A stretch of DNA of 64,000 bases from Myotis daubentonii (lineage: Eukaryota; Chordata; Mammalia; Chiroptera; Vespertilionidae). Positions within the stretch are counted from its first letter, which is position 1; every line of letters begins with the position of its first letter. Below are positions 32,850 to 45,195 of this stretch, piece after piece. Under the pieces are notes generated by a model, which ran no database searches, was not told the origin of the DNA, and saw only the letters and a list, made by a program, of their open reading frames with translations. The stretch covers positions 3,412,799 through 3,476,798 of the forward strand of contig NC_081853.1 of assembly GCF_963259705.1 (NCBI RefSeq), given 5' to 3'. The position numbers were made by a program, and so were the translations under genes.

Positions 32850-33535
32850 CTCTGTGTGTTGGGAATAGCTAAAATAAAGAAGACAATGATGGCCATTGTC
32901 CATGAATGGTGCAACCACTGGAATTCTCTGTGCTGCTATTGGGAGAGTAAATTGTCATAATCACCTTGGTAAGTTGGCTGGCAGATCTACTAAAATTGAG
33001 TATACACATACTCTATGACCCAGCAGTGCTGTTCCTGAGCATATACCCAACATGAATATTTATTAAATATTTGCACAAGAATATCTATAGCAAAATATCA
33101 AAGTAACCCTAAAATAGAAAGAAAACAAATACTTTTCAAAAAGAGGGTAGTCAAGAAATTGTGGTATATTCATAGAAAAGAATACTATGTCAAATGATAA
33201 TAAAAAATCTATAGCTACATGCACCAAGGATGATCTTCCCAAACATAATACTGAGAGAAAAAAACTAGACAAAGGAGTCCCTAATATATGAGTATATAAA
33301 GTAGGTAAAAAATAGGTAACACTGACCTATGATGCTAGAAGTCGTGAGCGTGGGTAACTTTGGTGAGATGGCGCTGAACCAAAGCAGCAGGAGAGGACTT
33401 AGGAGCGCTTGTGTTTAATGTGGACGCTGGTACAGGCTCGTGTTCATTTTGTAAAAAACTCACTGTGCTCTGTGCTCATGCCCTGTGCACTGTCCTGTGT
33501 GTGTGCTGCTTCAATAAAACCGTTTACTAAGATGC
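32850..33535 (+). mobile_element. Old L1M fragment (ORF2 C-terminus and 3' UTR)
   Basis: CACTGGAATTCTCTGTGCTG, TGACCCAGCAGTGCTGTTCC, ATTGTGGTATATTCATAGAA and CTGCTTCAATAAAACC follow the last ORF2 kilobase and 3' UTR of an old L1 on the plus strand. Confidence 0.75.
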
Positions 33536-33549
33536 TTTGAAAGATCATG

Positions 33550-33690
33550 GACTAACATCTTCCCCAGTTTCTAGGTGCAGACATGGAGGGTGGATGAAGG
33601 TAGTAACTTGGCTAAGGTCACAAAGGGAGAATCTGTTTCTAGGCAGTTTGACCCCAAATGCCTTGCTCTTCCTTGCCATCTGGACACTGG
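33550..33690 (-). repeat. MIR fragment
   Basis: GTAGTAACTTGGCTAAGGTC followed by ACAAAGGGAGAATCTG and GACCCCAAATGCCTTGCTCT matches MIR. The strand was not firmly determined. Confidence 0.55.
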
Positions 33691-35084
33691 GCTGGAGACG
33701 TTTCGTTTTGCTCTTCTCCTCAGAGCTCATCACTTGTCTGAGTGTCCAGAGTTGAGGGAAGGGTGAGAATCAAGCAGGTTCTTAGGGCCTTAAGTTTTCT
33801 CACTTGGTGAGACCTGGCTCTGACCACAGGGGCCACATACCGGAAGTGACACGTGCCACTGATTTTCCGTTGTTCAAGGACATGTCTAATTTCAGGCATT
33901 TCCCTCCAGGTCTGATCCCAGGGGGGAAATGTAAAGGGAAGACCTATATGCAGATGTCGTTGAATGTCCTGGAATATGGAACAAAGAAGATACAAATGGA
34001 AGAGCTCCTGGTGAGATCTGCCGAACAGAAAGCAGGGAAGTGGGGAGGGGCTCAGGGAAGAGCACCAACAGAGAGAAGGAGGCAGATGAGGCAGGTCCTT
34101 GCTCTTTCAGGTGGAGGGCGCTGGCATGGGCATCAGCATCGGGGCCAGAATAGCGCCCCTGCAGTTGAACATTGAAGCTGTTGGTGGAGATGCTGTCTGG
34201 ATGCTTTCATGGGATGGTCATTGGGTGATGGTGCTCAGCTCTAGCAGGTATCAGTGTGCAAACAGAAGGCATTTTTGGAACTATCTTTGGTAATTCCTCT
34301 CTGAGGCAGAATCCAAGAATCTGAATGTGTTTAATAACCGAACTTAGCTCTAAGGCAGCGATGGCACTTAGGGAAAAACCGTTGTGGGGAATTGCTATTT
34401 GAAGGAAAATGCCTACAGTGGGTTATCCAGCTGGTTCCAGGCACTTGAGGTAAAAGGGCAAGAGTAAAATAAAATGGCAGAGAGAGTTAATTCATTTCTC
34501 AAGCAACCCTTTTGTAGGTTAAATTTTAATTTAGTTTTAAATTGCTTTACAAACATTACTCTGATTAAAATATAATAAAATCAAGAACAAAAGAAAGAGT
34601 AAAATAAATCCCCAGTAATCCGAGGTATGCAAACCAAATTCATTTCTTAAGTACACTCTTACACACACATACACATAATTTCTTAAGCCCTCCAGGCTTT
34701 CTAAAAATTTTAGCATGATGGATATCCTGAAGTTAATTGAAGAAATAATTTAAAATGCATGTTGATATATTCTGGGAGTTGAAAAAAGATATAACACCAG
34801 TGGCTTAGAATTTCAAAGCATGACATAGGATTATACTGCTTGCACTCTATTCATACGCCAGGAGAAAGTACCATTTTCCCTAAGACACTGCTGATGATTT
34901 TTGCATGATTATTTCTGCACCCTAGAAAAGTGGTATCTAATTCAAAATGTTATTTAACTTCATTCTTTATGATTATTATCTAAAAATTATGTTGTAATGT
35001 ACTTTAGAGAATTCTGCCTCGCCTGACTGAAGTTACTAGGGAAGTTGTATATCTGCAAGAAATGTAGCTTGAGTTACTAGCATA
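33691..35084. other. Unique DNA with exon-like stretches
   Basis: Most of this holds nothing recognisable. At 33915-34011 an open stretch is bracketed by a good acceptor (TTTCCCTCCAG) and donor (CTGGTGAGA), and at 34110 a second follows CTTTCAG. The translated pieces (for example KGKTYMQMSLNVLEYGTKK) match no family I know, so I do not call exons. Confidence 0.3.
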
Positions 35085-35212
35085 CAGGATGGGGGAAAAG
35101 TTGGTTTATAGTTGTGAGTATGCAATACACAGTTTATTCTTGCATTATAAGTTATTAATTATTGTAGTATTTTCTATATGGACAACTGTAAACCTACTTT
35201 TGCCCCACCCTG
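35085..35212. mobile_element. Mariner-type MITE (128 bp)
   Basis: Left end CAGGATGGGGGAAAAGTTGG and right end CTACTTTTGCCCCACCCTG pair as long inverted repeats (about 30 bases). A TA lies on each side (35083-35084 and 35213-35214), the standard mariner target duplication. The centre is AT-rich and partly palindromic. It resembles bat mariner elements such as those in Myotis. No transposase is present. Confidence 0.88.
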
Positions 35213-36310
35213 TAATTGTTAATGGTGTCTTACATTACATAATTAGAGAATGTTCATACTTTTATAAATCATTTAGAAGAAAACCTCTATATTATACATG
35301 AACAGCTGTTCAGATATAATAACATGAATAGTGTGACATAGATTTAATTTTTAGAAATTTGTCTCATGTTGCTGAGACTTTAAGGTGAGCTTCTACTTCT
35401 GAGTAGACATGGCAGGTACTGTACTCTCACTGACAATCCCACAGAGCCGAGTAACTGCGAAGGCTTATTTTTATCGGCATGAGGAAGGAACAGAAGTCAG
35501 GTGGACGACAACGCGGCAACGAGGAGCGCCTGTGGGGTCAGCTCCTGAGTGGATGAGCAGTATTTTTCTGGGGTTGGTTGTCACATGGGCACCCACTGGT
35601 GCAAGCAGAAGGACACTCTAGAAAGAAGGAGAAAAGGTGAAGTTTTAGCGGTACGACGAAGTCAGAATAAAACATTTGAGGAATTTCAAATAGCCCACTT
35701 CTACATGAATTGATTAATATGAGGCTGTATGAAAGGCTAAAGAAATAGACCAAAAAATTTTGAAAGGATGAATGAAAAATTCCACAAACTTGCATATTTA
35801 GGAAACACAAACCTGGGAAGCAGGACTGAAGAGGAATCGAGCTACAAATGAACCCTTAGAGGAGGGAGGGGTCAGCGTGAGGGCTTGCCGCTTGTGTCCC
35901 GGGGCACCTGATGGTTTCCGCTGCAGCTGAAGCTCGCACACAGAAGGGCAGTCCTGCAGGACGAGGAAGTGCGTGCCTTTTGGATGTTTATGTGGGACTG
36001 ACAAATAACGCAGGAACTCAGGGGCCTTGAACACGTGGCCTTCAGAACCATTCACTCCATTCTGAAGCACATACAAGAAAAGGCCAAAGAGCTAAGCTGA
36101 GAGTTTGGACGGGCAGAACTGAAACGTCCACAGAGATAGACTGAGTTGTCAAAACCTACAGCCCAGCTCCAATGCGCAGGGTCCCTGGGCTCACTCAGCC
36201 AGTTAGGCCCTCGCACATCCGCCTGAGCAGAGAAAAGAGATTTCTTTTGTGGAAGTTAGCAACATTTGAAATTTCTAGAGTTTGTTGTTGTTGTTAATCC
36301 TCACCTAAGA
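35213..36310. other. Unique DNA, no gene
   Basis: No coding frame with recognisable motifs. A moderately G+C-rich segment lies at 35860-36060. Confidence 0.5.
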
Positions 36311-36351
36311 ATATTTTTTCCATTGATTTTTAGGGAGGGAAGGAGGGGGGT

Positions 36352-36418
<67 letters not shown>

Positions 36419-36580
36419 CAATGTGAGAGAGACACATTGATGAGTTGCCTCCCACACTCACCCCAACCATGCCAGGGATTGAACTTGCAACCTAGGTATG
36501 TGTCCTTGACCAGGAATTAAACCCGCAACCCCTCAGTGTGAGGGCCTACACTCCAACCACTGAGCCACTCTGGCGAGGGC
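36311..36580 (-). mobile_element. Ves SINE with expanded (GA)n
   Basis: Reverse complement of Ves: TTTCCATTGATTTTTAGGGA at the left and CACTGAGCCACTCTGGCGAG then GGC at the right. The TCTCTC tract normally present in the body has grown into a GA run of about 60 bases at 36353-36413. Confidence 0.9.
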
Positions 36581-36599
36581 ATCTCTGAAATTTTTTATA

Positions 36600-37160
36600 C
36601 ACAATGTCTTACATATAATAAGAAATGATGTGCACAAGAAGCAGAATGACTATAATCAATAATCAAGAGCAAAAATAGACAATAGAAGCAAACCCATAGA
36701 TAATATAGATGCTAACATTAGCTGACCAAGTCTTTAAAATAGGTATGAATAATGTTCTCAAGGAAATAGAGAAAAAATGGACAAAATATAAGAAGGAGAA
36801 TTTCAAGATACATATTTGAATCTATACAAAATTATTCCAAAGGATAGTTTAGCACTAAAAATAAATTATCTGAATTTAGGAACTCAATGGAGAGATTTAA
36901 CATCGTAGAAGACAGGACTGGTAAACCAAGACAGGTTAATTACCAACACAGGTTTATTTAGTTCAAAATGAAGCATCACAAAAAAGTAAATAAATAAAAA
37001 TAAAAAGGATGGAAAGAATATAAAAGAGTACAAGAGACATGTGCGACAGTCACTAGTTATGGCATGTGTGGAACTGGAGTCCTGCCACGGAGGAGAAAGA
37101 CTATGGAAAAGTTCTCAGACAAAAGATATCAAGGTAAATACTCAAGAAGCTTCGAGAACC
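36600..37160 (+). mobile_element. Ancient L1M/HAL1 ORF1 fragment
   Basis: GATAATATAGATGCTAACAT, TAGCTGACCAAGTCTTTAAA, ATAGAGAAAAAATGGACAAA and TAAATTATCTGAATTTAGGA follow the coiled-coil part of an old L1/HAL1 ORF1. It is in the same family class as 4290-5490. All frames are broken. Confidence 0.65.
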
Positions 37161-38284
37161 TTCTAAAGATTTTTTAAAACTCCAACAGATTATGAAAATC
37201 AGAGAGGGACAGAATCATACTTTAGCCAACTTTGTATATTGTGACATTGTGGGGAGGTGAATACAGAAAAGATACTTAATAAATCTTTGTAGAAAAAATT
37301 ACTCTCCTGCATAACTTCCCATATCACCATTATTTTTGCAAATATTTCTGTAGAAATTTTACATGATTAAACTTGTGAATCAATTATCTTCTAGAATTGT
37401 GGAATGTTCTTATGAAAAGAGACCTTAGAAATCCTATAGTAAATAGTTTTAAATTGAACTTTGCTGGGTTTTAGGGCTTTGATTTTTTTCCATTAAAAAG
37501 AGTCATGATAGGAAAGAAAGAGACTGGGCAGGAGAGCTCAGGGTACCCAGCCCTGCTTTATACAAAGTCACCCTGCTTTCATCTGTTTTACTTTCTGCAC
37601 TTACATTTCATTTTAAAAAGTTCTTCAGATTAAAAAAATGGTGTGGAATCATGAATCTATTGCACACCTCTCCGCCACACACACTTTATATAACAGACGG
37701 TATAATTGAGGCCTGGAGACACAATGTGACCTTCTCAAGGTTACATTGCTAATTAATAGCAGAACAGGAACCAGACGAAATGTCTCCTGAATTCTGGTTC
37801 ATGGCCTTTTCTAATACATCACACTGCTCTCCTCATCTAAGAATTTATGCAAAAAAGGGTACTTTTGCAACACAATCATTAAGAATATGGCACTTTCCAC
37901 CGTGATACCTGAGTATTTGCTCTGAACTCCTATAAACCCATTGCTTTGCTTTCACTGCAAAAAAGACATAATGAAATGCCAGTGTTCCTCCCACTCTTTC
38001 CCACAGTCTCATCATCTTCACCTCTTTTGTCCTCCTCCTCATCTCACACATGTTTGAATGATATAGCCATAAGCTTGTGCATTGTGCACCTAATTATGAC
38101 CATCTTAGTTCATGGTAACACTTTCTAATCTAAGTTTTAGGTTCAAATCCAGCTTCAGACCATTTATTCTAAACCTTTCTGAATGACATGACAAGTCATT
38201 TGTTTTTTCAAATTTCCCTAGCACTAAATATACATTTTTGTACTTGTCCTTATATTATAAAGTATATATATTTAAAATGGGGTT
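37161..38284. repeat. Unique DNA with a MIR fragment
   Basis: At about 37690-37830, TTGAGGCCTGGAGACACAAT, TTCTCAAGGTTACATTGCTA and ACAGGAACCAGACGAAATGT follow MIR. The rest shows no gene. Confidence 0.6.
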
Positions 38285-38597
38285 ATGCTATAATACTGTC
38301 CTATAGCTTGCTGTTTTCATGTAACAGTTATTTTTAGAGAAAGCTCCGTATTTGTACTCACACAGATGCTTCATTCTTCTAATGGCTGCAGAGTGTTCCA
38401 TTGTGTGAATGAGCTGAAATATACTGAAGGTGTCCTCCACTAATGGACACATCAGTGGTCCCCAGTGTTCATACACAGCAAGAAGTGTGCCAGCAGGGAA
38501 GCTGCCTGCTGTCCCTGTGTGAGAATCTCCTAGAAACAAAATTATGTGCATTCTTACGGTAGACATTGCTAAATTGTTCCATGGAGAGTATAATAAA
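38285..38597 (-). mobile_element. Old L1M 3' fragment
   Basis: GCTTCATTCTTCTAATGGCT, GCAGAGTGTTCCATTGTGTG and AATCTCCTAGAAACAAAATT read as the reverse complement of an old L1 ORF2 end/3' UTR. The right edge is cut by a Helitron. Confidence 0.65.
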
Positions 38598-39168
38598 CTA
38601 GAGGCCCAGTGCACGAAATTCATGCACGGGGGGTCCCCTCAGCCCAGCCTGCACCCTCTCCAATCCAGGACCCCTCGGGAGATGTCTGACTGCCGGTTTA
38701 GGCCCGATCCCTAGGATCTAGTCGGACATCCCTCTCACAATCCAAGACCATTGGCTCCTAACTGCTCATCTGGCTGGCTGCCTAATCACCCCTAACTGCA
38801 CCGCCTGCTGGCCTGATCACCCCCAATTTCTCCCCCTGCTGGTCTAGTCACCCCTCACTGCCCCCCTCTGCCGGCCTGGTCACCCCACACAGCCTGCTGC
38901 TCAGTCGTTTTGTCCCCCTCACTAACCCCCTGCTGACCTGGATGCCCCACACAGCCTGCTGTTCAGTCATTTGGTCGTCCCTCACTAACCCCCCTGCTGG
39001 CCTTGTTGCCCCCAAATGCGCCCCCTGCAGGCCTGGTCTCCCCATGCAGCCTGGAGCTCAGTTGTTTGGTCACCCTTCACTAACCCCCCTGCCGGCCTGG
39101 TCGCCCCACACAGCCTGTTCGGTCCTCCATTCAGTTGCGATGGTCACTTAGGCTGTCATTATTATAGG
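38598..39168 (-). mobile_element. HeliBat-type Helitron with C-rich repeats
   Basis: Starts A/CTAGAGGCCCAGTGCACGAA with palindrome GTGCACGAAATTCATGCAC and ends TCATTATTATAGG (5' end slightly decayed). The centre has diverged tandem units of the type CTAACCCCCCTGCTGGCCTG and CCCCACACAGCCTGCTGCTC at 38810-39120, about 80-110 bases apart. Frames read from these are artefacts. Confidence 0.88.
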
Positions 39169-39329
39169 TTATGCTTCTACCCATATAATGTTCAGAACCA
39201 CGCATCTCACACCCTTGCTAACAAGATGGTTATACAACTTTTTAAAAGTTTTAAAACTCTGTTGGGTGAAGCACCATCCCATGGACTTGCATTCATCTTC
39301 TGAAGAGTGCAGGCACCACCTCGTAGTTC
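39169..39329. other. Spacer, no gene
   Basis: Nothing recognised. Confidence 0.5.
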
Positions 39330-39800
39330 CCTCTCCTTTGTCCATTTTCCTATTATGTTATCGATACTTTACTTATTGATTTGTAGAAATTTTGTCTATT
39401 AAAAATTAGTTCTTTGCTGTGATATGAATTGGAAAAATATTTTTTAATTTGTTGTTTGTCTTTTGACATTTTTATGATTTTTTTTGCCATGTGGATTTTT
39501 TTCATGTTTATTTTGTAGAATTTATCATTTTTTAAAATGGCTTTTGAGGGTTTGGTCATACAGAGAAAGGCTTTCCTGTCTCTACTGTTAAGATTATATA
39601 AATATTTTAAAGGTCCATGTTTTCATTCAGTATGTTAATGATTTCATTTTGCAAGATTTGGTCTATCAATCTGGCATCTATTTTGCTGTGAGTTATGAAG
39701 TAGGGATATAGCTTTATTTTTCCCCCAGATAATGTATCTAATTTTAAGAGATTTTTAACTTCTATTTTATTATGACTTTTCTAGGTGTAACTTAAATTTA
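39330..39800 (-). mobile_element. Old L1M fragment
   Basis: CCATGTGGATTTTTTTCATG, AGGCTTTCCTGTCTCTACTG, CAATCTGGCATCTATTTTGC and GTAGGGATATAGCTTTATTT read as the reverse complement of an old L1 ORF2 / 3' region. Confidence 0.65.
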
Positions 39801-42800
39801 GAGACCTATTTTTTAAATAATTGACACAGTACTAAGCATAAAGTTAGCTCTCAATAAATGTTTATTGAACTGAAATGATATGGACAACAGAGAAATATAA
39901 AGATTACCTTCAATAAAATATATGTAATATTATCTTATAGTTCTTCCTTTTTTCAAGCTCAATAATTTAATTGATCCAATTTCTTTTTCTTTCTTTCTAG
40001 CTAATGTTGTTGGAATACCTTTTTAATAAATGCATCCCCTTCTTAAAAATAATAATTTTATTTCTATTAATATTTTGTCATCAGTACTATATATTTTAAT
40101 GTAAGTCACTGGCAACAACTTTTAAAAATTAGTCAAAAATAGAAATTTAACCCAGGACAAAGCAAATCACATACATTCTCTTAGAAAAATATAGAAAATC
40201 CTTTTATTTCTATGCTCATTTTACGTACTCAGTATTCTCTATAAAATGTGTACTATAAAGCAGGGCTTGGAAACCACATTAAAAAGAAAACTTTGTGCAT
40301 TAGATGAGGAATAAAGAAATCATAATAAATATATTCTTTAATTAGAAAAAATGTCTAGAGGAATTAAAAAAATACACAATAGTGATCATAAGTTATTAAA
40401 ATCCCCGGACAGCAGACCTAATACCTATCAATATTTTATGCATATTTTATTTGCCTATTTATTCTGCAGTTCAATAAAAATTACATGTTGCTATGGAAAC
40501 ATGAAAAATCACAGATACCTGCTCTACACAGAGGTATGGCATTTCATTTTCTTATTGAAACACACATTACAGGGGCTTAAGTCTTATATTAGGTTATAAC
40601 TTTTGGAAAGTAAAAGTTGTTATAAAATCATCAGTTAGTTACTTTGGTACATATACTGATATAACGAACGTACTAGAAATATTACATAAAAATAAAACAT
40701 AAAAAAACCTATGTCTAGAACAAAGTAGGTAAAATCTCTGTTTTCTCCAAAAGTAAGGTATTTTTTATGCTTTTAAAAATAGTATCCAGGGTAAGGCCCA
40801 CGTAAGATTCTTTTTAAAGGGAAAAGAAGCTGGTTATTTGCTTTCTTTCCTAGAGGGGACCACTAGGGCGATATGAGGAAACATACAGTCCCTTCCTTCC
40901 TTGTCCTCCTGTGTTTCCAGAATCCATTCCAAGGGGACCAAAAATTCCACCCCAAGATTTCCCGGTGCCCTCCACCGTGCAAACATTACCTAGTGATGTC
41001 TGCAGAGTGTCAGAGAGGTGGAGAAATCCTTCAAATCTGTTAGCTGTGGAATAAAGAGGAGCATACCTTGAATTAGATTCCTGTCCCCACTTGAAACGGG
41101 CTCTGACTGTGCGTCTGTACCTGGCCGGGATTTTTGCATGAAAATATCCCTTTGTCCCTCTCTGGTGCCAGCCTTCAAAAAGGAGCAGGGTTGAAAAAGA
41201 AGGAAATAATGTGAGATTTTAAGCAAACAGTTCAATATTCTTTTAGAATGCTCTCTGTATTCAAAGCACTTTGATTTATATCTTCAGGAGTCTTTGAAAC
41301 TGTACCTCTTTTAAAAGACCATCCCTGATTTTGGGTCTTTGTTCCTTTATGAGCTTTGTCCCTGATTTCTAATGTAGAGACCTGAGAGGCATGTTGTTAA
41401 AGGAAGGAAAAATAATTTTCTAAAAGCCTGGCAAACTGTGTTAAATATGCTTTTGAAAATTAAGTTTAATATAAAGAACAGCATAACCACACCACAGAGC
41501 ATTGTCTGAGCCAAACAACTCTGGATAAAAATACCCTTTGTTTTCCTGGAATGTAATTAAAAGTGAACCCGAAAGGGCAGCAATAAATCAAGGTGCACAA
41601 AAGCAGAAAAATATTATAATTAATACTTAACATAAGTTTTGATTGCTTTTAGAGTAAGTATTAAAAATATCAATTAGTATATTCAAAGTTTTTTTCCTTT
41701 CCCATTACACAGTGGAAGGGGCTATTTTTAATTCTGGTTACTACAAACCAACTAATACATAGTCCCTAATTAAGTAAAAGGCTGCAATTGAATTGAGAGT
41801 TCTGCTGATGTCATACATAATGAGAGCACAGCTCCACTGACTCGTGAATGGCAGCCTAACGCTGGGAATGAATTACAATGTTAGTGTTCAGTCAGGGGCT
41901 AGGTATTGTTATTTGTAATACATGTAAAATTATTATTATTATTTTTAAATACAGACAAAGGGAAGGAAATTTGAATTCAAAAATCTGAGACTAGGAGGCA
42001 AAAAGATTAGAAAGTATGTGATTAAAGTGAATGCACTATATTGGAAAATGAAATGTACAAATTTACCAATGAATAATTGCTTTACATATTATATATAGAT
42101 AAATAGCTAGGTACGATATCCATATCTGGGTGGGAATAGATGTGTGTAGAAAGACTCCAAGTAGAATACAACTTTCAGTCTGCAGGCAGTTATTTTAAAA
42201 CATCAAAAAGGAACTTATGACATAATGAAAGGGTAAAAGGGTGTATATTTAACTTATCTAAGACTCTTCATAAAATGCTAGGATTTACAGCTTCTATCAG
42301 AACATATCAAAGACTCTTTCAGAACTGTATTTCAGAGGCACATTTTTGTCTGTACAGATGGTGAATCAAGTATGTAAGTCCAATATGGCTAATTATTTAT
42401 TGTCCTTGAGTATTGACAGTATGTTTGACTCAGCATAAGGCATGTAAAACAATGTGTCTTCCGCCCTATATAGAGGGTTTCAAATAGACGATGACTTCCA
42501 CCTCTCCTACCCACCTTCCTAAGGCCACTCCTCCTACCTTATCTTCATGTGAGAAAAAATAGGCTGTAATCAGTATAAGATGCCTTCAACTCTAAAATGA
42601 AAGTGTGGGATTGCACTGAAAGCATCAAGACAGACAGAAAGCCTAAAAGTTTGGAGGGAAACCAGTAGAAAGAGGAGGATGTTTCAAAATAGTTTCAGGA
42701 AATGAACATGTCAAAAAACTAATCAATAAAAATGAGGAAAAGTAATACAACACAAGGGTAATTATATTAAAAAGCCCACTGTTCTATAGAACCAGCGTTT

Positions 42801-42967
42801 GCTGTTTGTAACATTCATCCACTGAAATATTACTAGGAGAGCAATTTGGCTCCTTGTATGCATTACTTGTCAATGTCACCAATCTAGAACATGGCCAGTA
42901 ATTAGGAAGCAAGCAAAGGTTCCTGAGCACTCAAACGCTACCATAACTGAGTGATGAAATTCACACC
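39801..42967. other. Unique DNA; possible conserved non-coding stretches
   Basis: No gene. A short MIR-like end (TAGCTCTCAATAAATGTTTA) is at 39845-39865. Around 41515-41900 the DNA has several homeobox- and SOX-type cores (CTTTGTT, GTAATTAAAA, CAATTGAATTG, GAATTACAATG) and few repeats, which is the look of conserved enhancers, but conservation cannot be seen here. Confidence 0.4.
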
Positions 42968-43015
42968 ATATGTTCTCAAACTTTGATGTGCAAGAGAATC
43001 ACCTCATGGAGCTGC
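42968..43015 (+). mobile_element. MER5A end fragment
   Basis: TGTTCTCAAACTTTGATGTG then AAGAGAATCACCTCATGGAG matches the start of MER5A (…GGTTCTCAAACTTTAGTGTG…). Only about 50 bases are preserved. Confidence 0.65.
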
Positions 43016-43074
43016 TGAGAGCACAGACGGCAGACGGCAGCGTCTTGGCTGCGTGCGCGATCTTGGACGCGGTC

Positions 43075-43235
43075 CCTACCCTCTGCGCCTCCGAGTCTGT
43101 GAAATGGAGATCACAGCGGCGCCCACCACCTCTAGGCAGCAAGGTTGACATGACTTGATATGCATTCTGGGTGAGAGCAGTGCCCGGCCCATATTAATTG
43201 CCAAGTAAGTGTTAATTATTTTTATTATTAAATGA
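43075..43235 (+). repeat. MIR fragment
   Basis: CTGTGAAATGGAGATCACAG, GAGCAGTGCCCGGCCCATAT and AAGTGTTAATTATTTTTATT follow the 3' half of MIR in order. Confidence 0.7.
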
Positions 43236-43259
43236 TGAAGAAGATGAAGTTTATCTCCC

Positions 43260-43640
43260 TTGCTTTAAAAAAATATTTTGTTTTAAAATAATTTCAGACT
43301 TACAAAACAGTTGCAAAAAAAAAGGAAAGAAAAAAAGAATTTCCCATACTCTTCATCCTGCATCTCTTAGTGGTGACGCCTCACTCTAGTGCAAGTATCA
43401 CAACCAGGAAATCTGCAGATGCCGCACCGTTCACTGATCTGGAGATCGGATTCAAACCGCGCCACGTGTTGCGCTGCTGTCCTTTCCTCGCACCCACTGC
43501 AATTCTCCCACTGACTGCAATTCTCCCACTGCATCTAGTTGTCATGTCTCGTTAGTCTCATCCAGTCTGGGCAGCTCTCTGCTCTTTCTTTGTCTTTCAT
43601 GAAGGACATTTTGAAGAGTATGGGCTAGTTATTTCGTAGA
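43260..43640 (-). mobile_element. Old L1M 3' UTR fragment
   Basis: AATTTCAGACTTACAAAACA, AATTTCCCATACTCTTCATC, GTTGTCATGTCTCGTTAGTC and TCTTTGTCTTTCATGAAGGA match a common old L1 3' UTR type. It contains a local 18-base duplication (GCAATTCTCCCACTGACT / GCAATTCTCCCACTGCAT) at 43498-43532. Confidence 0.6.
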
Positions 43641-43644
43641 ATTT

Positions 43645-43955
43645 CTCTATATTCGTTTCCTATTGCTGCTGTACCAAATCACTGCAAGTTGAGTGGCTTA
43701 GAACCCCACAGATTTATTACCTCACAGTTCTGCAGTTCAGCGGCTCCGAGTGGGTCCAAGTCAGCTGGGCAGCCTTGCTGTCCGGGAGGTGCAGGGACGG
43801 CCCCTGCCCGCAGGCCCGCTTGAGGCCACACTCCTGGGCAAGTGGCTGTGCATCCCTCCAGCCTCTGCTCTGTTGTCATCCCTTCTCTGGCCTCCCTTCC
43901 TAGTTACATTAAACCACCTGCATGATTCCTGTAGGCACCCATAGCGAGAGTCTGC
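43645..43955 (+). mobile_element. MLT1-type (ERVL-MaLR) LTR fragment
   Basis: TATTCGTTTCCTATTGCTGC, GAGTGGCTTAGAACCCCACA and GATTTATTACCTCACAGTTC are the start of an MLT1 LTR. The second half is diverged. This is an old copy of a mammal-wide retrovirus-like element with no coding sequence. Confidence 0.75.
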
Positions 43956-45195
43956 TGGAATCCTATCCGGGAGAAGTTTTTGGGTGTTTGGGGAGCAAAC
44001 CAGTGTCCAGGTTATTGAATCTATTGTGGTTTCTATTGGATTGTTAGGACTTTGCCCTTGTTTAAAGTTAAGCATTTTTTTTTTTGGCTTAACAACTACA
44101 GAAATGGTGTTTTGCCCTCAGTTCATTATGCTGCTTGTTTTTTGTTGTTGTTTGTTTGTTTTTAAGCGACAAACAACTAAGATCCACAGTCCCAGCATTC
44201 ACAATTCTAAAATTAACAAGCTTTGAAAATCTATTCTTTTTTTCTCCTTGTGAGTTTGGCACAAGTTCATTTGCCAGAAAAGCCTAACCTGAGTCAACAT
44301 AAATCTACAGTTTTATTAATTCTTGTTACTGAGAGTGCTTATATATTTTTCTGCAGAATTTATTAATGTGTTTGATTGGTTCTGCCCTAAACGCTGCTGG
44401 AGGCGGGGGTATGTAAGGTAGTTTTCCATTGAGTCGCTTCTGTGAAATCTGCAGCATCCTCAGCATGCTGCCAGGGTTCTGCAGGACTGCGCCCTGGTAC
44501 CCAGCAGGGCATGGCCCCAGCGGCCCCCCCTCTGGGCGCAGTCTCGCTGGGCACTAACAAGGCACCTGGACACAGGCCTGCAGGTGGCATCCAGCGATGA
44601 CTCTGAGAATAAAGAGGCGGAGAGGAAATCCCAACAAGTAGCAGAGGCATGGGCTGCCATCAGATGCTGGTACGTCCGGTGAAGAAGGGTGGAGGGGCGG
44701 GAGGGCAGGGCAGGGACAGGCTGCGCTCACCTGCACATTCGGACCCAGAGGACGTCTTAGGGGGCTTTTTGGTGGAAGGGACCCGATTCCATCGACTTCT
44801 CAGAAGACCCCAGGAGCGGGCGTGGGTCTGGACGTGGCCAGGAGGGTTTCTCCTGACCCCCGAGTCCCCTCTGCTGGTCCTTAACGCCTCGCTGCATGCC
44901 GGCCCGTGGCATTCGGTGGTAGCGGATGGGCAACTTCAAATCCATAGCAACTTCTACCAAAAGAACCGATGGCAGGAAAATCACCGCGAAGAGAATTATC
45001 ACGAATGATCAGGAAAAGGCAGGAGTGGAAGCAGAGGGCCGGCTGACATCCTTAGCGGTCTAGGCACCCCTGTGGGTACCAGCCTCAGGCCAAATGGAAG
45101 GCTGCTTGCACTCGGCCTTGTGACCGCGGCCCAGTCCCTCTCCCCTGGTCCGGGCTGCAACCACTTCACGCCGCAGGCATTTCCTTAGGTTAGAC
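43956..45195. other. Unique DNA, GC-rich in centre
   Basis: 44380-45060 is G+C-richer and holds several overlapping frames of 60-119 codons on both strands, none with a recognisable domain, start context or partner. I do not call a gene. Confidence 0.5.

Noticed and set aside
44649..45008. 119-codon frame in a GC-rich stretch
   Set aside because: No domain or partner exon, and similar-length frames occur on the opposite strand.
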